Origin: JAICSD01 sp035637115
Lineage (GTDB): Bacteria > Acidobacteriota > Vicinamibacteria > Vicinamibacterales > 2-12-FULL-66-21
NCBI GenBank assembly: GCA_035637115.1
Contig: DASPXV010000019.1
Coordinates: 1 to 64,000 of the forward strand
Direction: 5' to 3'
DNA length: 64,000 nt
Part shown: piece by piece, positions 24,420-33,330 of the stretch
Numbering within the stretch: position 1 is the first letter of the stretch
Layout of the letters: every line of letters starts with the position of its first letter
The notes under the pieces: model-generated
Seen by the model: the letters and a program-made list of their open reading frames with translations, nothing else
The model's database searches: none
Told to the model about the DNA's origin: nothing
Position numbers and translations under genes: made by a program

Positions 24420-25378
24420 CAGGTTCGGAGCGACGCGATTACGCGCGTCAGGATCTCGTCGAGCTGTACTGTCGGCTCGTATCCGACCAGAGCGCGAATC
24501 TTGGAAATATCGGGCACACGACGCGGCATGTCTTCGAAGCCGGCCTCGTACGCCTGGTCGTACGGAATCGTGACGATCGACGAGCGGCTGCCGGTCAGTT
24601 CCTTAATCCGGGTGGCGAGATCCGCGATCGAGATCTCGACGCCGTTGCCGATATTGAAGACCTGCCCGACCGCGCGGGGCTCGTTGATCAAGGCTACCAT
24701 AGCCCTCACGACGTCGCCGACGTAAGTGAAGCTGCGCGACTGCGTCCCGTCGCCGAACACGGTAATCGGCTCGCCGGCGAGCGCCTGCCGCACGAAGTTC
24801 GGCACCACCATTCCGTACTGACCCGTCTGGCGTGGCCCCACGGTGTTGAAGAGCCGGACGACGATCACCGGCAGCTTGCGTTCTTTCCAGTACGCGAGCG
24901 CGAGGAACTCGACGATCATCTTGCTGCAGGCGTACGCCCATCGGTGCTTGGATGTCGGGCCGAGCACCAGGTCGGCGTCTTCCCGGAAGGGCACTACTGC
25001 GCTCTTGCCGTACACCTCGGAGGTCGACGCGATCAGCACGAGCCTCTTTTTCTTGTTCGCGATCTTGAGCACCACCTCGGTGCCGTGCACGTTCGTCTCG
25101 ATCGTCCGAACCGGCGCCTCCACGATCAGCTTCACGCCCACAGCGGCCGCGAGGTGGATCACCGTCTCGCACCGATCGATCATTTCCGCGAGCAGCGGTT
25201 CGTTCGTAACGCTGTCGATCTTGTAATGAAAGTTCGGATGCGACTTGAGATGCGCGATGTTGTCGATCGATCCGGTGGACAGGTCGTCGAGCACCGACAC
25301 CTCATCGCCGCGTTCGAGTAACGCCTCCGCGAGGTGCGATCCTACGAAACCGGCGCCACCCGTAATCAACACACGCAT
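24419..25378 (-). CDS. NAD-dependent nucleotide-sugar epimerase/dehydratase
   Basis: A 319-residue extended SDR. It has T-G-G-A-G-F-V-G-S-H (7-16), A-S-T-S-E-V-Y-G (117-124), and a complete catalytic Tyr149-x3-Lys153 (Y-A-C-S-K). R-L-F-N-T-V-G-P-R and V-F-G-D-G-T-Q-S-R-S-F-T-Y-V are typical of UDP-glucose 4-epimerases and UDP-glucuronate decarboxylases. It makes a nucleotide-sugar donor in the cytoplasm, probably UDP-linked. I cannot separate 4-epimerase from decarboxylase by eye. It is four bp downstream of the capsule-type transferase gene. Confidence 0.85.
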   Translation of the reverse strand: MRVLITGGAGFVGSHLAEALLERGDEVSVLDDLSTGSIDNIAHLKSHPNFHYKIDSVTNEPLLAEMIDRCETVIHLAAAVGVKLIVEAPVRTIETNVHGTEVVLKIANKKKRLVLIASTSEVYGKSAVVPFREDADLVLGPTSKHRWAYACSKMIVEFLALAYWKERKLPVIVVRLFNTVGPRQTGQYGMVVPNFVRQALAGEPITVFGDGTQSRSFTYVGDVVRAMVALINEPRAVGQVFNIGNGVEISIADLATRIKELTGSRSSIVTIPYDQAYEAGFEDMPRRVPDISKIRALVGYEPTVQLDEILTRVIASLRT

Positions 25379-25382
25379 CGTC

Positions 25383-27173
25383 TTAGTTCGCCTTCGCTAA
25401 TCGGAGTATGGCCTCGGCGGAGCGCGCGGCGGAGCCGCCCATGGCGCCGGTGACCCGGTTACGCTGAAACTTGCTGAGGAACTCCTGATCATACAGGAGT
25501 CGCGCGAGGGCGGCCTGGATTTCCTCGGCCGAGGTGGCGCCGGCCATCACGCCCGCATCCACGAACGGCGTCAGATTGTTTGGCAGCCCGATCACCACGA
25601 CGGGCAGTCCGAGCGCGATGGCATCGATCGCGACCGTGGAGTTCACCGTCACGACGGCGCGAGCCGCCGCCAGCAGCGGCGGAAGCGGAGCGGTCGCGGA
25701 CAGGATCGTCACGTTGTTCGATCCCGACACGGCGTGGCGGTACACATCCGGCGTTTCGGCGGGATGCGGCTTTATCGCCAGCTGAACCCCGGCCATCGCA
25801 CGCATCGCGGCAATCAGCGCAGGAAGCGCCCGCCGTGCCTCCTTCTCCTTCGCGGCAAACAGCACGAGCGGTCGATCCGGTGTCGCGCCGGCGGCCGCGA
25901 GCGCCTGCGCGATCGCAGATGCATCAAGGCGGTGGACGGCGGCGTTCAGTTCGTCCAGACGCGCGCTGCCGGTGATCTGCAGCGCGCCTGAGGGAAATCC
26001 GCCGGATGTTGTGAGATGGCGCGCCGCATAATCGTCGAACAGCAGCGTCGATGCCGGCAATGGAAATCCGGTGTCGCTCGAGTTGCGCGGATCGGCCAGC
26101 AATTCATCCGGCTCGTGCCGGTAATTGAGCCAGTGACGGTAGATGAAGCCGTGCTGCAGGCCCGCGAGCGGAACATTGCGGCGGCGGCATTCGAGCGCGA
26201 GCGCGCGTCCCCATCCACCCGCTTCGGCGTACGTGACGGCAACGTCGGGTTCGAGCGCCGCCAGGGCCGCCGCGGCCTCGTCCATCGCCCTCGCGGACCA
26301 GGGAAACTGCAGCAGCGCGATGCCCGCGAGCTGCGTGCGCACGAGCGGCCAGCAGTCGCATCCGCGGATCACGGCGTGTGCGCGAAGCTCCGCACTGTCC
26401 CACAACCGCTGCCGCACGCGGTGGCGTTCGCGAAAAACGGAACGGGAGGCGGCAAGCGCGAGTGCCGGCGCATAGCTTTCAATCGGGATGATGCCTTTCT
26501 CGTCGTGAGGACGGAGCGCATCCCACCACTTGCGCGCCCGAAAATTGCTGCGTGGCCCGATGCCAACGTATTGAAGGCTTTCGGGGGGCACTCGCGATTC
26601 GATGGCCTGCAACACCGGACCGATATACGACTCGGCGCTTCCGTCGCCGGCATCCGATCGCCAGAACGCTCGATGGACGAACGCGGCGACGCGTGCGTGC
26701 TGTCTCGATGCGCGCCGCGTCCTGAGACGCGATGCGCGGGCTGCGAGGGCGAGTCCCATCGCGCGCACGTCCATCCGGACGGCGTCCGCCGCAGGCGCGC
26801 TCCATCCGCGGCCTTCGTAGCGCACCTTGCGCGCGGCCGCCGCCTGGGCCACGACGCCCGGATACCCGCCAGATACGTGGCGTACGGCCAGCGGCCGGTC
26901 GCGCTCGACCAGCGTGTCGAACGCCGACAGCATCCGAAGCGCGGTGAGGATCGCCTGCTCCTTGTGGAGATACAGTTCCGCGAACCACCAGAGCGAGTCG
27001 CCGCGAAATGTGAAGCGGCTGCGGAAGGGCTCGCCATCCACGTGGAGGTGGCGAATGGCTTTGATCCACGCGTACTCGTCTTCGTGCGCGCGCTCCTCCT
27101 GCGCGGGCTCCAGGTAATCGAGCAGGTCCACGCGGCGCGGGCCCGATCCCGATTCGATGTCGAGCGCGATCAT
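25383..27173 (-). CDS. Large protein with C-terminal capsule-type (KPHP) glycosyltransferase domain
   Basis: A 596-residue protein from ATG 27173, which overlaps the GT9 stop as ATGA; upstream in-frame sequence is inside the GT9 gene. The C-terminal part (about 330-590) is GT-B like, with A-I-K-P-H-P-A-E and V-N-S-T-V-A-I-D-A-I-A-L-G-L-P-V-V-V-I. These motifs are shared by KpsS/KpsC-like capsule and CDP-glycerol transferases. The N-terminal 250 residues (D-E-Y-A-W-I-K-A-I and R-F-T-F-R-G-D-S-L-W-W-F) are not a domain I recognise with confidence. It probably adds an acidic sugar or polyol-phosphate unit. Confidence 0.6.
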   Translation of the reverse strand: MIALDIESGSGPRRVDLLDYLEPAQEERAHEDEYAWIKAIRHLHVDGEPFRSRFTFRGDSLWWFAELYLHKEQAILTALRMLSAFDTLVERDRPLAVRHVSGGYPGVVAQAAAARKVRYEGRGWSAPAADAVRMDVRAMGLALAARASRLRTRRASRQHARVAAFVHRAFWRSDAGDGSAESYIGPVLQAIESRVPPESLQYVGIGPRSNFRARKWWDALRPHDEKGIIPIESYAPALALAASRSVFRERHRVRQRLWDSAELRAHAVIRGCDCWPLVRTQLAGIALLQFPWSARAMDEAAAALAALEPDVAVTYAEAGGWGRALALECRRRNVPLAGLQHGFIYRHWLNYRHEPDELLADPRNSSDTGFPLPASTLLFDDYAARHLTTSGGFPSGALQITGSARLDELNAAVHRLDASAIAQALAAAGATPDRPLVLFAAKEKEARRALPALIAAMRAMAGVQLAIKPHPAETPDVYRHAVSGSNNVTILSATAPLPPLLAAARAVVTVNSTVAIDAIALGLPVVVIGLPNNLTPFVDAGVMAGATSAEEIQAALARLLYDQEFLSKFQRNRVTGAMGGSAARSAEAILRLAKAN

Positions 27174-28333
27174 CGTCCGATACTCCGCAGCGTCTCGTCG
27201 ATGGCCGCGAGCACGCGTGCCGTGTCGATTCCGGTAAGGCAGTCCGGCGTATGACCAGTGCAGCGGGCTGGAGGCAGCCTGATGCGGTTGCACGGACTGC
27301 ACGGAAGATCGATTCGCACGATCGTGTCGCGAACGCCTCTCGGACCGTACCGTCGCGGATCCGATGGTCCGAAGACGGCGACAATCGGCGTTCCGACGGC
27401 GCGCGCCAGATGCATCGGGCCGGTGTCTCCGGTGACGAACAGATCGAGCTGCTGGATCACGGCCGCCGTCGCGAGCAAATCGGTGCCGGTCGACAAGTCG
27501 AGGACGCGATTCTCAGGAAGCGCCGAACGGACGGCATCGATCTGGGCGCGGTCGTCCGGTGTGCCCGTGAGGACGATCGCGGCTGAACGATCGCGAACGA
27601 GATGTGCTGCGACTTCACGGAAACGATCCTCTGGCCATTGCTTGACGGCGCGGCCGCCGCTCACGTGAATGCCGACTTTCACGCCTGATCCGAGCGGCGC
27701 CAGCTTGCGCGCCGCTTCGGCTCGCCGATCGTCTGGAATCGCGAGCGAGGCATCCCCCGGGGCAGCGGCGCGCGTGCCAAGCGCCGCGCGGACGAGCCGC
27801 AGCGCATTATCCGAGGTGTGCACGGATGGGTCGTAATCGAGAGCGGCGTCCAGCAGCGGCCCGCCGCCGCCGCTTGCGAAACCAGCGGTTCGCCGCGCAC
27901 CCGCAACCGCGATCGCCATGTTCGTGCGGATGTCAGGTTCGAAGTTGATCGCGAGATCGTATCGTCTCGATCGCCAGCTTGCCGCACGCACGGTCAATCC
28001 GAGAGGTGTCAGTCCGTCGCTTCCACGCGCCAGCCAGGAGGCATCGGCGATCTCGACGCGGTTCACGGCGGGAATCGCTTCCGCGATCTCACGGTTCCAA
28101 CTGCCGACGACGAGGTCGATTTCCGCCGCCGGCGCCAGCGCCCGAAGCTCCGCGAGCGCCGGCAGGGTCATCAGGAGGTCGCCGATGCGTTCGATACGCA
28201 GGCACAGAATGCGCCGGGGGGGATCCGAGGGCGCGCGGCGCAGCAGGCGCAGGAGAGCGGCCGGCAGAAGCAGCGCATCGGCCACCGTGACCAGTGCGCG
28301 TTCCCGCCGGTCGTAAATCGTCAGGCGCGCCAT
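27170..28333 (-). CDS. Glycosyltransferase family 9 (heptosyltransferase-like)
   Basis: A 387-residue GT9 enzyme. It shows L-R-I-E-R-I-G-D-L-L-M-T-L-P-A-L near residue 45, H-V-S-G-G-R-A-V-K-Q-W-P in the C-terminal domain, and F-V-T-G-D-T-G-P-M-H-L-A, all GT9 signatures. GT9 enzymes add heptose from ADP-heptose to lipopolysaccharide core, and related members use other donors. The first 40 residues include a short hydrophobic helix that could hold it at the membrane. No ADP-heptose synthesis genes are in the window, so the donor is unproven. Confidence 0.85.
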   Translation of the reverse strand: MARLTIYDRRERALVTVADALLLPAALLRLLRRAPSDPPRRILCLRIERIGDLLMTLPALAELRALAPAAEIDLVVGSWNREIAEAIPAVNRVEIADASWLARGSDGLTPLGLTVRAASWRSRRYDLAINFEPDIRTNMAIAVAGARRTAGFASGGGGPLLDAALDYDPSVHTSDNALRLVRAALGTRAAAPGDASLAIPDDRRAEAARKLAPLGSGVKVGIHVSGGRAVKQWPEDRFREVAAHLVRDRSAAIVLTGTPDDRAQIDAVRSALPENRVLDLSTGTDLLATAAVIQQLDLFVTGDTGPMHLARAVGTPIVAVFGPSDPRRYGPRGVRDTIVRIDLPCSPCNRIRLPPARCTGHTPDCLTGIDTARVLAAIDETLRSIGR

Positions 28334-28346
28334 TGTGCGGTGCGGG

Positions 28347-30839
28347 TCATCTTATCGCCACGCGATCGACCATCACGCCGAGCTCGCGATCGTCCGTGGT
28401 GCCGAGCACGGTGAGCGGATTCCACGTCGGGGTCCGGAGCGCGATCCGCACCGGTTCGCCCGTGGCCGCCGCCGTCGCGGCAACATCGGCAGGAATCGCA
28501 AGATCGTATTCCTTGAATCCGCCCGTCACGCGAACGGTGCCGAGCGAGCGATCGCCGATCTGCACGGTGACATCGGCAGGCGGCGCTCCGGCCGGACGGC
28601 CACCGTCGTTCATCCAGAGCGCCAGCGTGCGATCGCCCGCGCCAATCCGGTTGACGATCAGGAAAGAACGCGCCTGCGACCAGCGGAACGTGCGCCCTTC
28701 GGACTGTTCCTTCGCGTGGAAGCGGACCACGTTGAGGTCGTCGTTGATGCCGACGTCGAGCGCGCCGCCCGTGGCATCAGCCGCCGGCGGCCCGAAGGCA
28801 TACATGCTGTAGTCGAACTCTTTCCGCCGGACGAACCGCGGATACGCGTCGCGCGGCGAATCGTACTCGGGAATCTGGAAGCGATCGCTGACGACGGGCT
28901 GCACGCTCCATCGCGACGACAGCAGGTCCGTTCCTCCGCTTCCCAGGAACAGCACGCGGCCGTAGCGCGCATGCGATCGATCGAGAAATGCCGCGAACGT
29001 GGTCTTGTCGGGAATCGGCGTCGAGAGTACGAGCACGTTGCGTGCGTAGATATAGGCGAGCGGCAGCGCGAGCACGTGCACGTCCGAGCCCGCATCGCGG
29101 GACTCCACGACGAGCAGATCGTCGTCGTGCACCTGCGACGCCAGCTCCTCGAGACGCGCGACGATTCCCGCGTATTCGACGTGCTCGACGATCGGCTTTG
29201 CCGCGCGCGCGTATTGCACCGCGAGCAGCGCGATGAAAACGATTCCGATAGGCCCGCGGAGCGCGCGCGTGAAGAGAAGCCGTCCACGCACACCGGTCAG
29301 CGCGGCCCCCGCAACGAGCAGAAGGCCTCCCGGCAGGATCACAGGTACGAAGCGGCGCGCCATCCAGAAATGATCCGGCCAGATCCGGATCTTGTAGAAA
29401 AAGAACAGCGAGAACGCCGTGAGCGTGAATACGAACGCTGGATCGCGCCAGAACAGCGCGCGCGCCACAAGCGCATACCCGACCAGCGCGGCAATCAGCG
29501 CCGGAACCGTGAAGTAAAAGTTCGCGAACGTGCGCAGCGCGTGAGCGTCGTAGCTGGTGAGCCGGCCGCCGGGTTCACGAAGCAGAAACGCGTATGCGGC
29601 AAGCGCCACCACGCCGACAGCGAGCAGCGATGGCAGAAACGTCACGACCCGCGTCGAGATTGCCTGCGATCGTCTGCCGGCCAGTATGACCGCGACCACC
29701 ACGAGCATGGCCACCGCCAGCGCTGCGATTTGCCACGGCGGAAGATTCGAGATGAACACGCGGGGGAGATGGAAGTACTCGCGCATCGGGCCGGTGTAGT
29801 ACCAGCCCGCAAGGGCCGTAGCGGCCGCGAGCGGTGGCCAGAACGTCCAGCGCACGCGCTGTCCCGCCACAAATCCTAGCCCGATGCCGGCGACGACTGC
29901 GCCGACCGCAACGACCGTATCGAACCGGAGAAACAGCAATACGCCGAGCAGCACACCCGCAACCGGCGCGAAGAACGGATCGTCATCCACGTGCGCGCGC
30001 GCATTGGCCAGCAGCGCGGCGAAGAGCAGTCCCTGCATCACGATGTCGGCGTTCGGGTAGCGCGCGAACCAGACCTGGATGACGTTCAGGGCCAGGAGCA
30101 GCGCCGCCGCGGCCGCCGCGGCCCTGCCGAGGAGCCGCGCACCCAGAAAGTACACCGAGAGTACGCCCAGGACGCCCCAGAAGCAGACCGTCGCACGGGC
30201 GCCGGTCAGGCCATCGACGGCATATCCAATCGCGATCGACGCGGGATAGGCTTGGGGGAATTGTCCGACGACGGCGCCGCGATCGGGATCGAGGACGTAG
30301 AACCCCATGAATCGCGGCCCGACGAACCTGTCGCGATTCTTGTCGGACGGGAAAAACAGATCGCGAGCGAAGTCCGGGACTCCGGCGACCACCGGATCCC
30401 GCACGACCAGTGCGCCCCGCTGCGCGATCTGGACCCCCTCGTTGACGTAGACGCCTGGATCCTTGCCGCCGATCACGTACTCCGAAGGCGGCATGAAGCG
30501 CCACGCCGACAGCAGCGCGAGCGCGAGCGGCAGCACCGCGCCGAGACCGACCCGCTTTGCCGTCGTGCCAAAACGCAGATCGAACCGCGCGAGCAACGCG
30601 AGCACACCGGCAAAGGCCACCTCCGCGAGGAGCAGACGTTTGAAACTGTAGCGGTGCAGCGCCCCCATCGCGAGCACGAGAGCAATCGACGAGGCGACGG
30701 ACAGAACGATCACCCAGTACGCGCGCTCCTCTGCGGGGAGCGCGGCTCGGCGCTCGCGATCGAGCACCGGCAGCCGGAACATCACGGCCCCGGGCAGCCA
30801 GGCCACGACGAGGAGCGCGAGAAGCATCAGCGCGGTCAT
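28347..30839 (-). CDS. Large GT-C type membrane protein
   Basis: An 830-residue polytopic protein with about thirteen helices in residues 1-560, then a soluble C-terminal part of about 270 residues probably on the periplasmic side. The loop after the third or fourth helix reads I-G-G-K-D-P-G-V-Y-V-N-E-G, a K-D-P-G-V-Y variant of the acidic GT-C loop. It overlaps the MBOAT stop by one base. A polyprenyl-phosphate sugar transferase is the best guess. It is longer than most GT39 proteins and I do not recognise the C-terminal domain. Confidence 0.62.
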   Translation of the reverse strand: MTALMLLALLVVAWLPGAVMFRLPVLDRERRAALPAEERAYWVIVLSVASSIALVLAMGALHRYSFKRLLLAEVAFAGVLALLARFDLRFGTTAKRVGLGAVLPLALALLSAWRFMPPSEYVIGGKDPGVYVNEGVQIAQRGALVVRDPVVAGVPDFARDLFFPSDKNRDRFVGPRFMGFYVLDPDRGAVVGQFPQAYPASIAIGYAVDGLTGARATVCFWGVLGVLSVYFLGARLLGRAAAAAAALLLALNVIQVWFARYPNADIVMQGLLFAALLANARAHVDDDPFFAPVAGVLLGVLLFLRFDTVVAVGAVVAGIGLGFVAGQRVRWTFWPPLAAATALAGWYYTGPMREYFHLPRVFISNLPPWQIAALAVAMLVVVAVILAGRRSQAISTRVVTFLPSLLAVGVVALAAYAFLLREPGGRLTSYDAHALRTFANFYFTVPALIAALVGYALVARALFWRDPAFVFTLTAFSLFFFYKIRIWPDHFWMARRFVPVILPGGLLLVAGAALTGVRGRLLFTRALRGPIGIVFIALLAVQYARAAKPIVEHVEYAGIVARLEELASQVHDDDLLVVESRDAGSDVHVLALPLAYIYARNVLVLSTPIPDKTTFAAFLDRSHARYGRVLFLGSGGTDLLSSRWSVQPVVSDRFQIPEYDSPRDAYPRFVRRKEFDYSMYAFGPPAADATGGALDVGINDDLNVVRFHAKEQSEGRTFRWSQARSFLIVNRIGAGDRTLALWMNDGGRPAGAPPADVTVQIGDRSLGTVRVTGGFKEYDLAIPADVAATAAATGEPVRIALRTPTWNPLTVLGTTDDRELGVMVDRVAIR

Positions 30840-32242
30840 CAGAACTGAAAGTAGATGAAGTCCGAGCCGCCGAAGTTGCCGAACAGCAGAATGAGATACA
30901 GCGTCGCAGCGTAGACCGCGTATCGCACGCCGATCCGAAGGCGTGGCACCACCAGCACGTCGTCCTCCCGCGCTTCGCGTAAGTGCACGGCGAGAAGTGG
31001 TGTCGTGTACAGGAGCAAGGGTACCAGCAGACCGGTGATGTCGATGCTGGACGGAGCCAGACGCGTGAACAGGCTCGTCGTCAGCTCACCAACCTTCGCG
31101 AGTGAGGGCGCCCGGAAGATTAGCCAGCCGAAGCATGTGAGGTGAAACATCACGAGCCAGGCGAATGTGCGCGCCGGGCGAGCGAGGACCGCAAACGCGG
31201 GTTCGAATGGGCGATAGAGCACGAGCAGGACGCTCTGGTAAAGACCCCAGATGACGAATGTCCATGCGGCGCCGTGCCACAGACCGCCGAGCAGCATCGT
31301 GATGAGCAGGTTGCGCCGCGTCTGCCACGCCGTCCCGCGGCTGCCGCCCAGCGGGATGTACAGGTAATCGCGCAACCATGTGGACAGGCTGATGTGCCAG
31401 TTGCGCCAGAAGGCCTGCGGCGTGAGCACCAGGTAAGGGAATCGGAAGTTCTCGATCAGCTCGATGCCCATCAGCTTCGACGTGCCGCGCGCGATATTTG
31501 AATAGCCGGCAAAATCGCCGTAGATCTGGAACGCGAACGCGTACGCGCCCAGCAGGACGTTGATCCCGGACGGATGCGCGTCGGCGGCGAACACGTGCGA
31601 TGCGAGCGGCGCCAGGTTGTCGGCGACGAAGATCTTCTGGAAGAAGCCCCACGCGATGAGCCACGCACCGTGGCGGATTTGCTCGGACGTGACGTGCCTC
31701 GGCTTCGCGATCTGCGGAAGCAGCGCCGTCGCGCGCAGGATCGGGCCGGCGACCAGGTGTGGGAAGTACGCGACGAACACCGCGAAATCCACGAAGTTGC
31801 GCGTCGGCTCGATCTGTCGCCGGTACACGTCGATGACATAGCTCATCGTGACGAACGTGTAGAACGAGATTCCGATCGGAAGCAGCACGCGCAGCGTGAC
31901 GTAATCAAAGTGCCAGCCGATGGCCGTGAAGAGCGCCTGCAGGTTGTCGGCGAAGAAATTGAAGTACTTGAAAAAGCCGAGGAGCGTGAGATTGAACGCG
32001 ATGCTGAGCGACATCACGACGCGTCGCCGGCGCTGGTCGGTCATGACGCCCATGACGCGGCCGCAACTGTAGTCCACGATGGTAGACGCGGCCAGCAGCG
32101 TCAGGAAACGGTAATCCCACGCGGCGTAGAAGTAATAGCTCGCGACCAGCAGCAGCCAATTCTGGCCACGATGCGGCAGCACGCGATAGAGCGCGTAGAC
32201 GACGACGAAGAACCACGCGAACTGCAGGGAGTTGAAGACCAT
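30839..32242 (-). CDS. MBOAT family O-acyltransferase (AlgI-like)
   Basis: A 467-residue membrane-bound O-acyltransferase with the AlgI/PatA pattern: M-V-F-N-S-L-Q-F-A start, P-I-G-I-S-F-Y-T-F, F-W-R-N-W-H-I-S-L-S-T-W-L-R-D-Y-L-Y-I-P-L-G-G-S, and the catalytic histidine in L-L-G-G-L-W-H-G-A-A-W. AlgI-type proteins take an acyl group, usually acetyl, through the inner membrane to a periplasmic SGNH partner. That partner is plausibly the next gene upstream, which overlaps it by one base. Its role here is probably O-acetylation of the cluster glycan. Confidence 0.9.
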   Translation of the reverse strand: MVFNSLQFAWFFVVVYALYRVLPHRGQNWLLLVASYYFYAAWDYRFLTLLAASTIVDYSCGRVMGVMTDQRRRRVVMSLSIAFNLTLLGFFKYFNFFADNLQALFTAIGWHFDYVTLRVLLPIGISFYTFVTMSYVIDVYRRQIEPTRNFVDFAVFVAYFPHLVAGPILRATALLPQIAKPRHVTSEQIRHGAWLIAWGFFQKIFVADNLAPLASHVFAADAHPSGINVLLGAYAFAFQIYGDFAGYSNIARGTSKLMGIELIENFRFPYLVLTPQAFWRNWHISLSTWLRDYLYIPLGGSRGTAWQTRRNLLITMLLGGLWHGAAWTFVIWGLYQSVLLVLYRPFEPAFAVLARPARTFAWLVMFHLTCFGWLIFRAPSLAKVGELTTSLFTRLAPSSIDITGLLVPLLLYTTPLLAVHLREAREDDVLVVPRLRIGVRYAVYAATLYLILLFGNFGGSDFIYFQF

Positions 32243-33330
32243 CAGAGCCCGTTCCGCCTGATGAAGTCTTCGAGCGCGCGGGCGACGATCTCGTGCCCTC
32301 GCGGCGTGAGGTGGACCGTCTGCTGGAAGAACACCTCGGGCCCAGGCAGCGCGGCACGCAAGGCCGGCAGCGCGTCAAAACGCGGCACTGCGATCGTCGC
32401 GAGCGCCTCATCGAAGCGGGTGGTGGCGGCATCGCGGACGAGCCGGCCCCCCGCGCCCTCGACAGCCTCTTTCAAATGCCCGTAGTCGGCGTCATCCACC
32501 TGGAACCGCGCGGGCATGAGCATGATCATCGTACGCGCGCCCGCCGCCGCCGCTTCGTTGACGATCGCCTCGATGCATTCGCGCGAGATGCGAAGGCCGT
32601 CACCGATCCGGGACGCGGGCTTTTCCGCGTACGACTGCAGCGGCGGTTCCGGCGGCGAGATCCACTGCGACAGACGGTCGGTGACCGAGACGACGCGCAG
32701 ACGGATGACCTGCAGGACCAGGCTGCGCCGGACGAGACGGCGGAGCCTGTTGGTCAGCGAATCCGAAAGCACCTCCGTGGCTCCCCTCGCGTTCCGCCGC
32801 AACTTCGGCGCGGACGCGACCGCCTCTTCGGCATCGTTTCCGACGAAGATCGTGGCAATCACAAGGTCCGGCTGAAATGTTTTCGCAATCGCGCGAAAGA
32901 AGAGCAGCTCTTCGACGGGGCCGTAGCCCTGCACGCCCGCATTGATGACGCGGTACCGCACCGGTCCGCCCGCCTGATTCAATCGTTCCTGCAGCAAACG
33001 GCAGAACGTCTGCTGGTTCTGCACCTGCACGGACAGCACGAGCGAGTCGCCGAGAATGACAATGCGGCGTTCGTTGGCTGGTTTTGGCCCGATGTGCTCG
33101 TCGTCGCGAACACCTTGATCGTTGATCGCAATCTGCGTGTCGAACTCGGCGGTGACAAAGCGGGTACGCGCGCCGGGACGGAGCCGGTATCCGATTGCCG
33201 GATCGGGTACGAAGAGCGCCTGAAACGACGGGGCTGCCTCGGAGTGTCCCCAGATGCGCAGCGCGGCTTCGAACAGGGCGAATTGCGCGGCAGCGATCGC
33301 GAGGAAGAGCAGGGCCTGGCGAACACGCAT
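32242..33330 (-). CDS. Membrane-anchored SGNH/GDSL hydrolase-family protein
   Basis: A 362-residue protein. Residues about 5-26 form a signal anchor, placing the rest in the periplasm. SGNH blocks are V-I-L-G-D-S-L-V-L-S (94-96 GDS), the Gly of N-A-G-V-Q-G-Y-G-P, V-G-N-D-A and the C-terminal T-V-H-L-T-P-R-G-H with the catalytic His. Next to an MBOAT gene such proteins act as acyl transferases or esterases on polysaccharide (AlgX/AlgJ/PatB logic). The start ATG 33330 overlaps the aminotransferase stop by one base (TGATG). Sequence upstream in the same frame belongs to the aminotransferase gene. Confidence 0.83.
   Translation of the reverse strand: MRVRQALLFLAIAAAQFALFEAALRIWGHSEAAPSFQALFVPDPAIGYRLRPGARTRFVTAEFDTQIAINDQGVRDDEHIGPKPANERRIVILGDSLVLSVQVQNQQTFCRLLQERLNQAGGPVRYRVINAGVQGYGPVEELLFFRAIAKTFQPDLVIATIFVGNDAEEAVASAPKLRRNARGATEVLSDSLTNRLRRLVRRSLVLQVIRLRVVSVTDRLSQWISPPEPPLQSYAEKPASRIGDGLRISRECIEAIVNEAAAAGARTMIMLMPARFQVDDADYGHLKEAVEGAGGRLVRDAATTRFDEALATIAVPRFDALPALRAALPGPEVFFQQTVHLTPRGHEIVARALEDFIRRNGL

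Noticed and set aside
28335..29879. Long plus-strand open frame antisense to the 830-residue GT-C gene
   Set aside because: Charged low-complexity translation and full overlap with a better gene.
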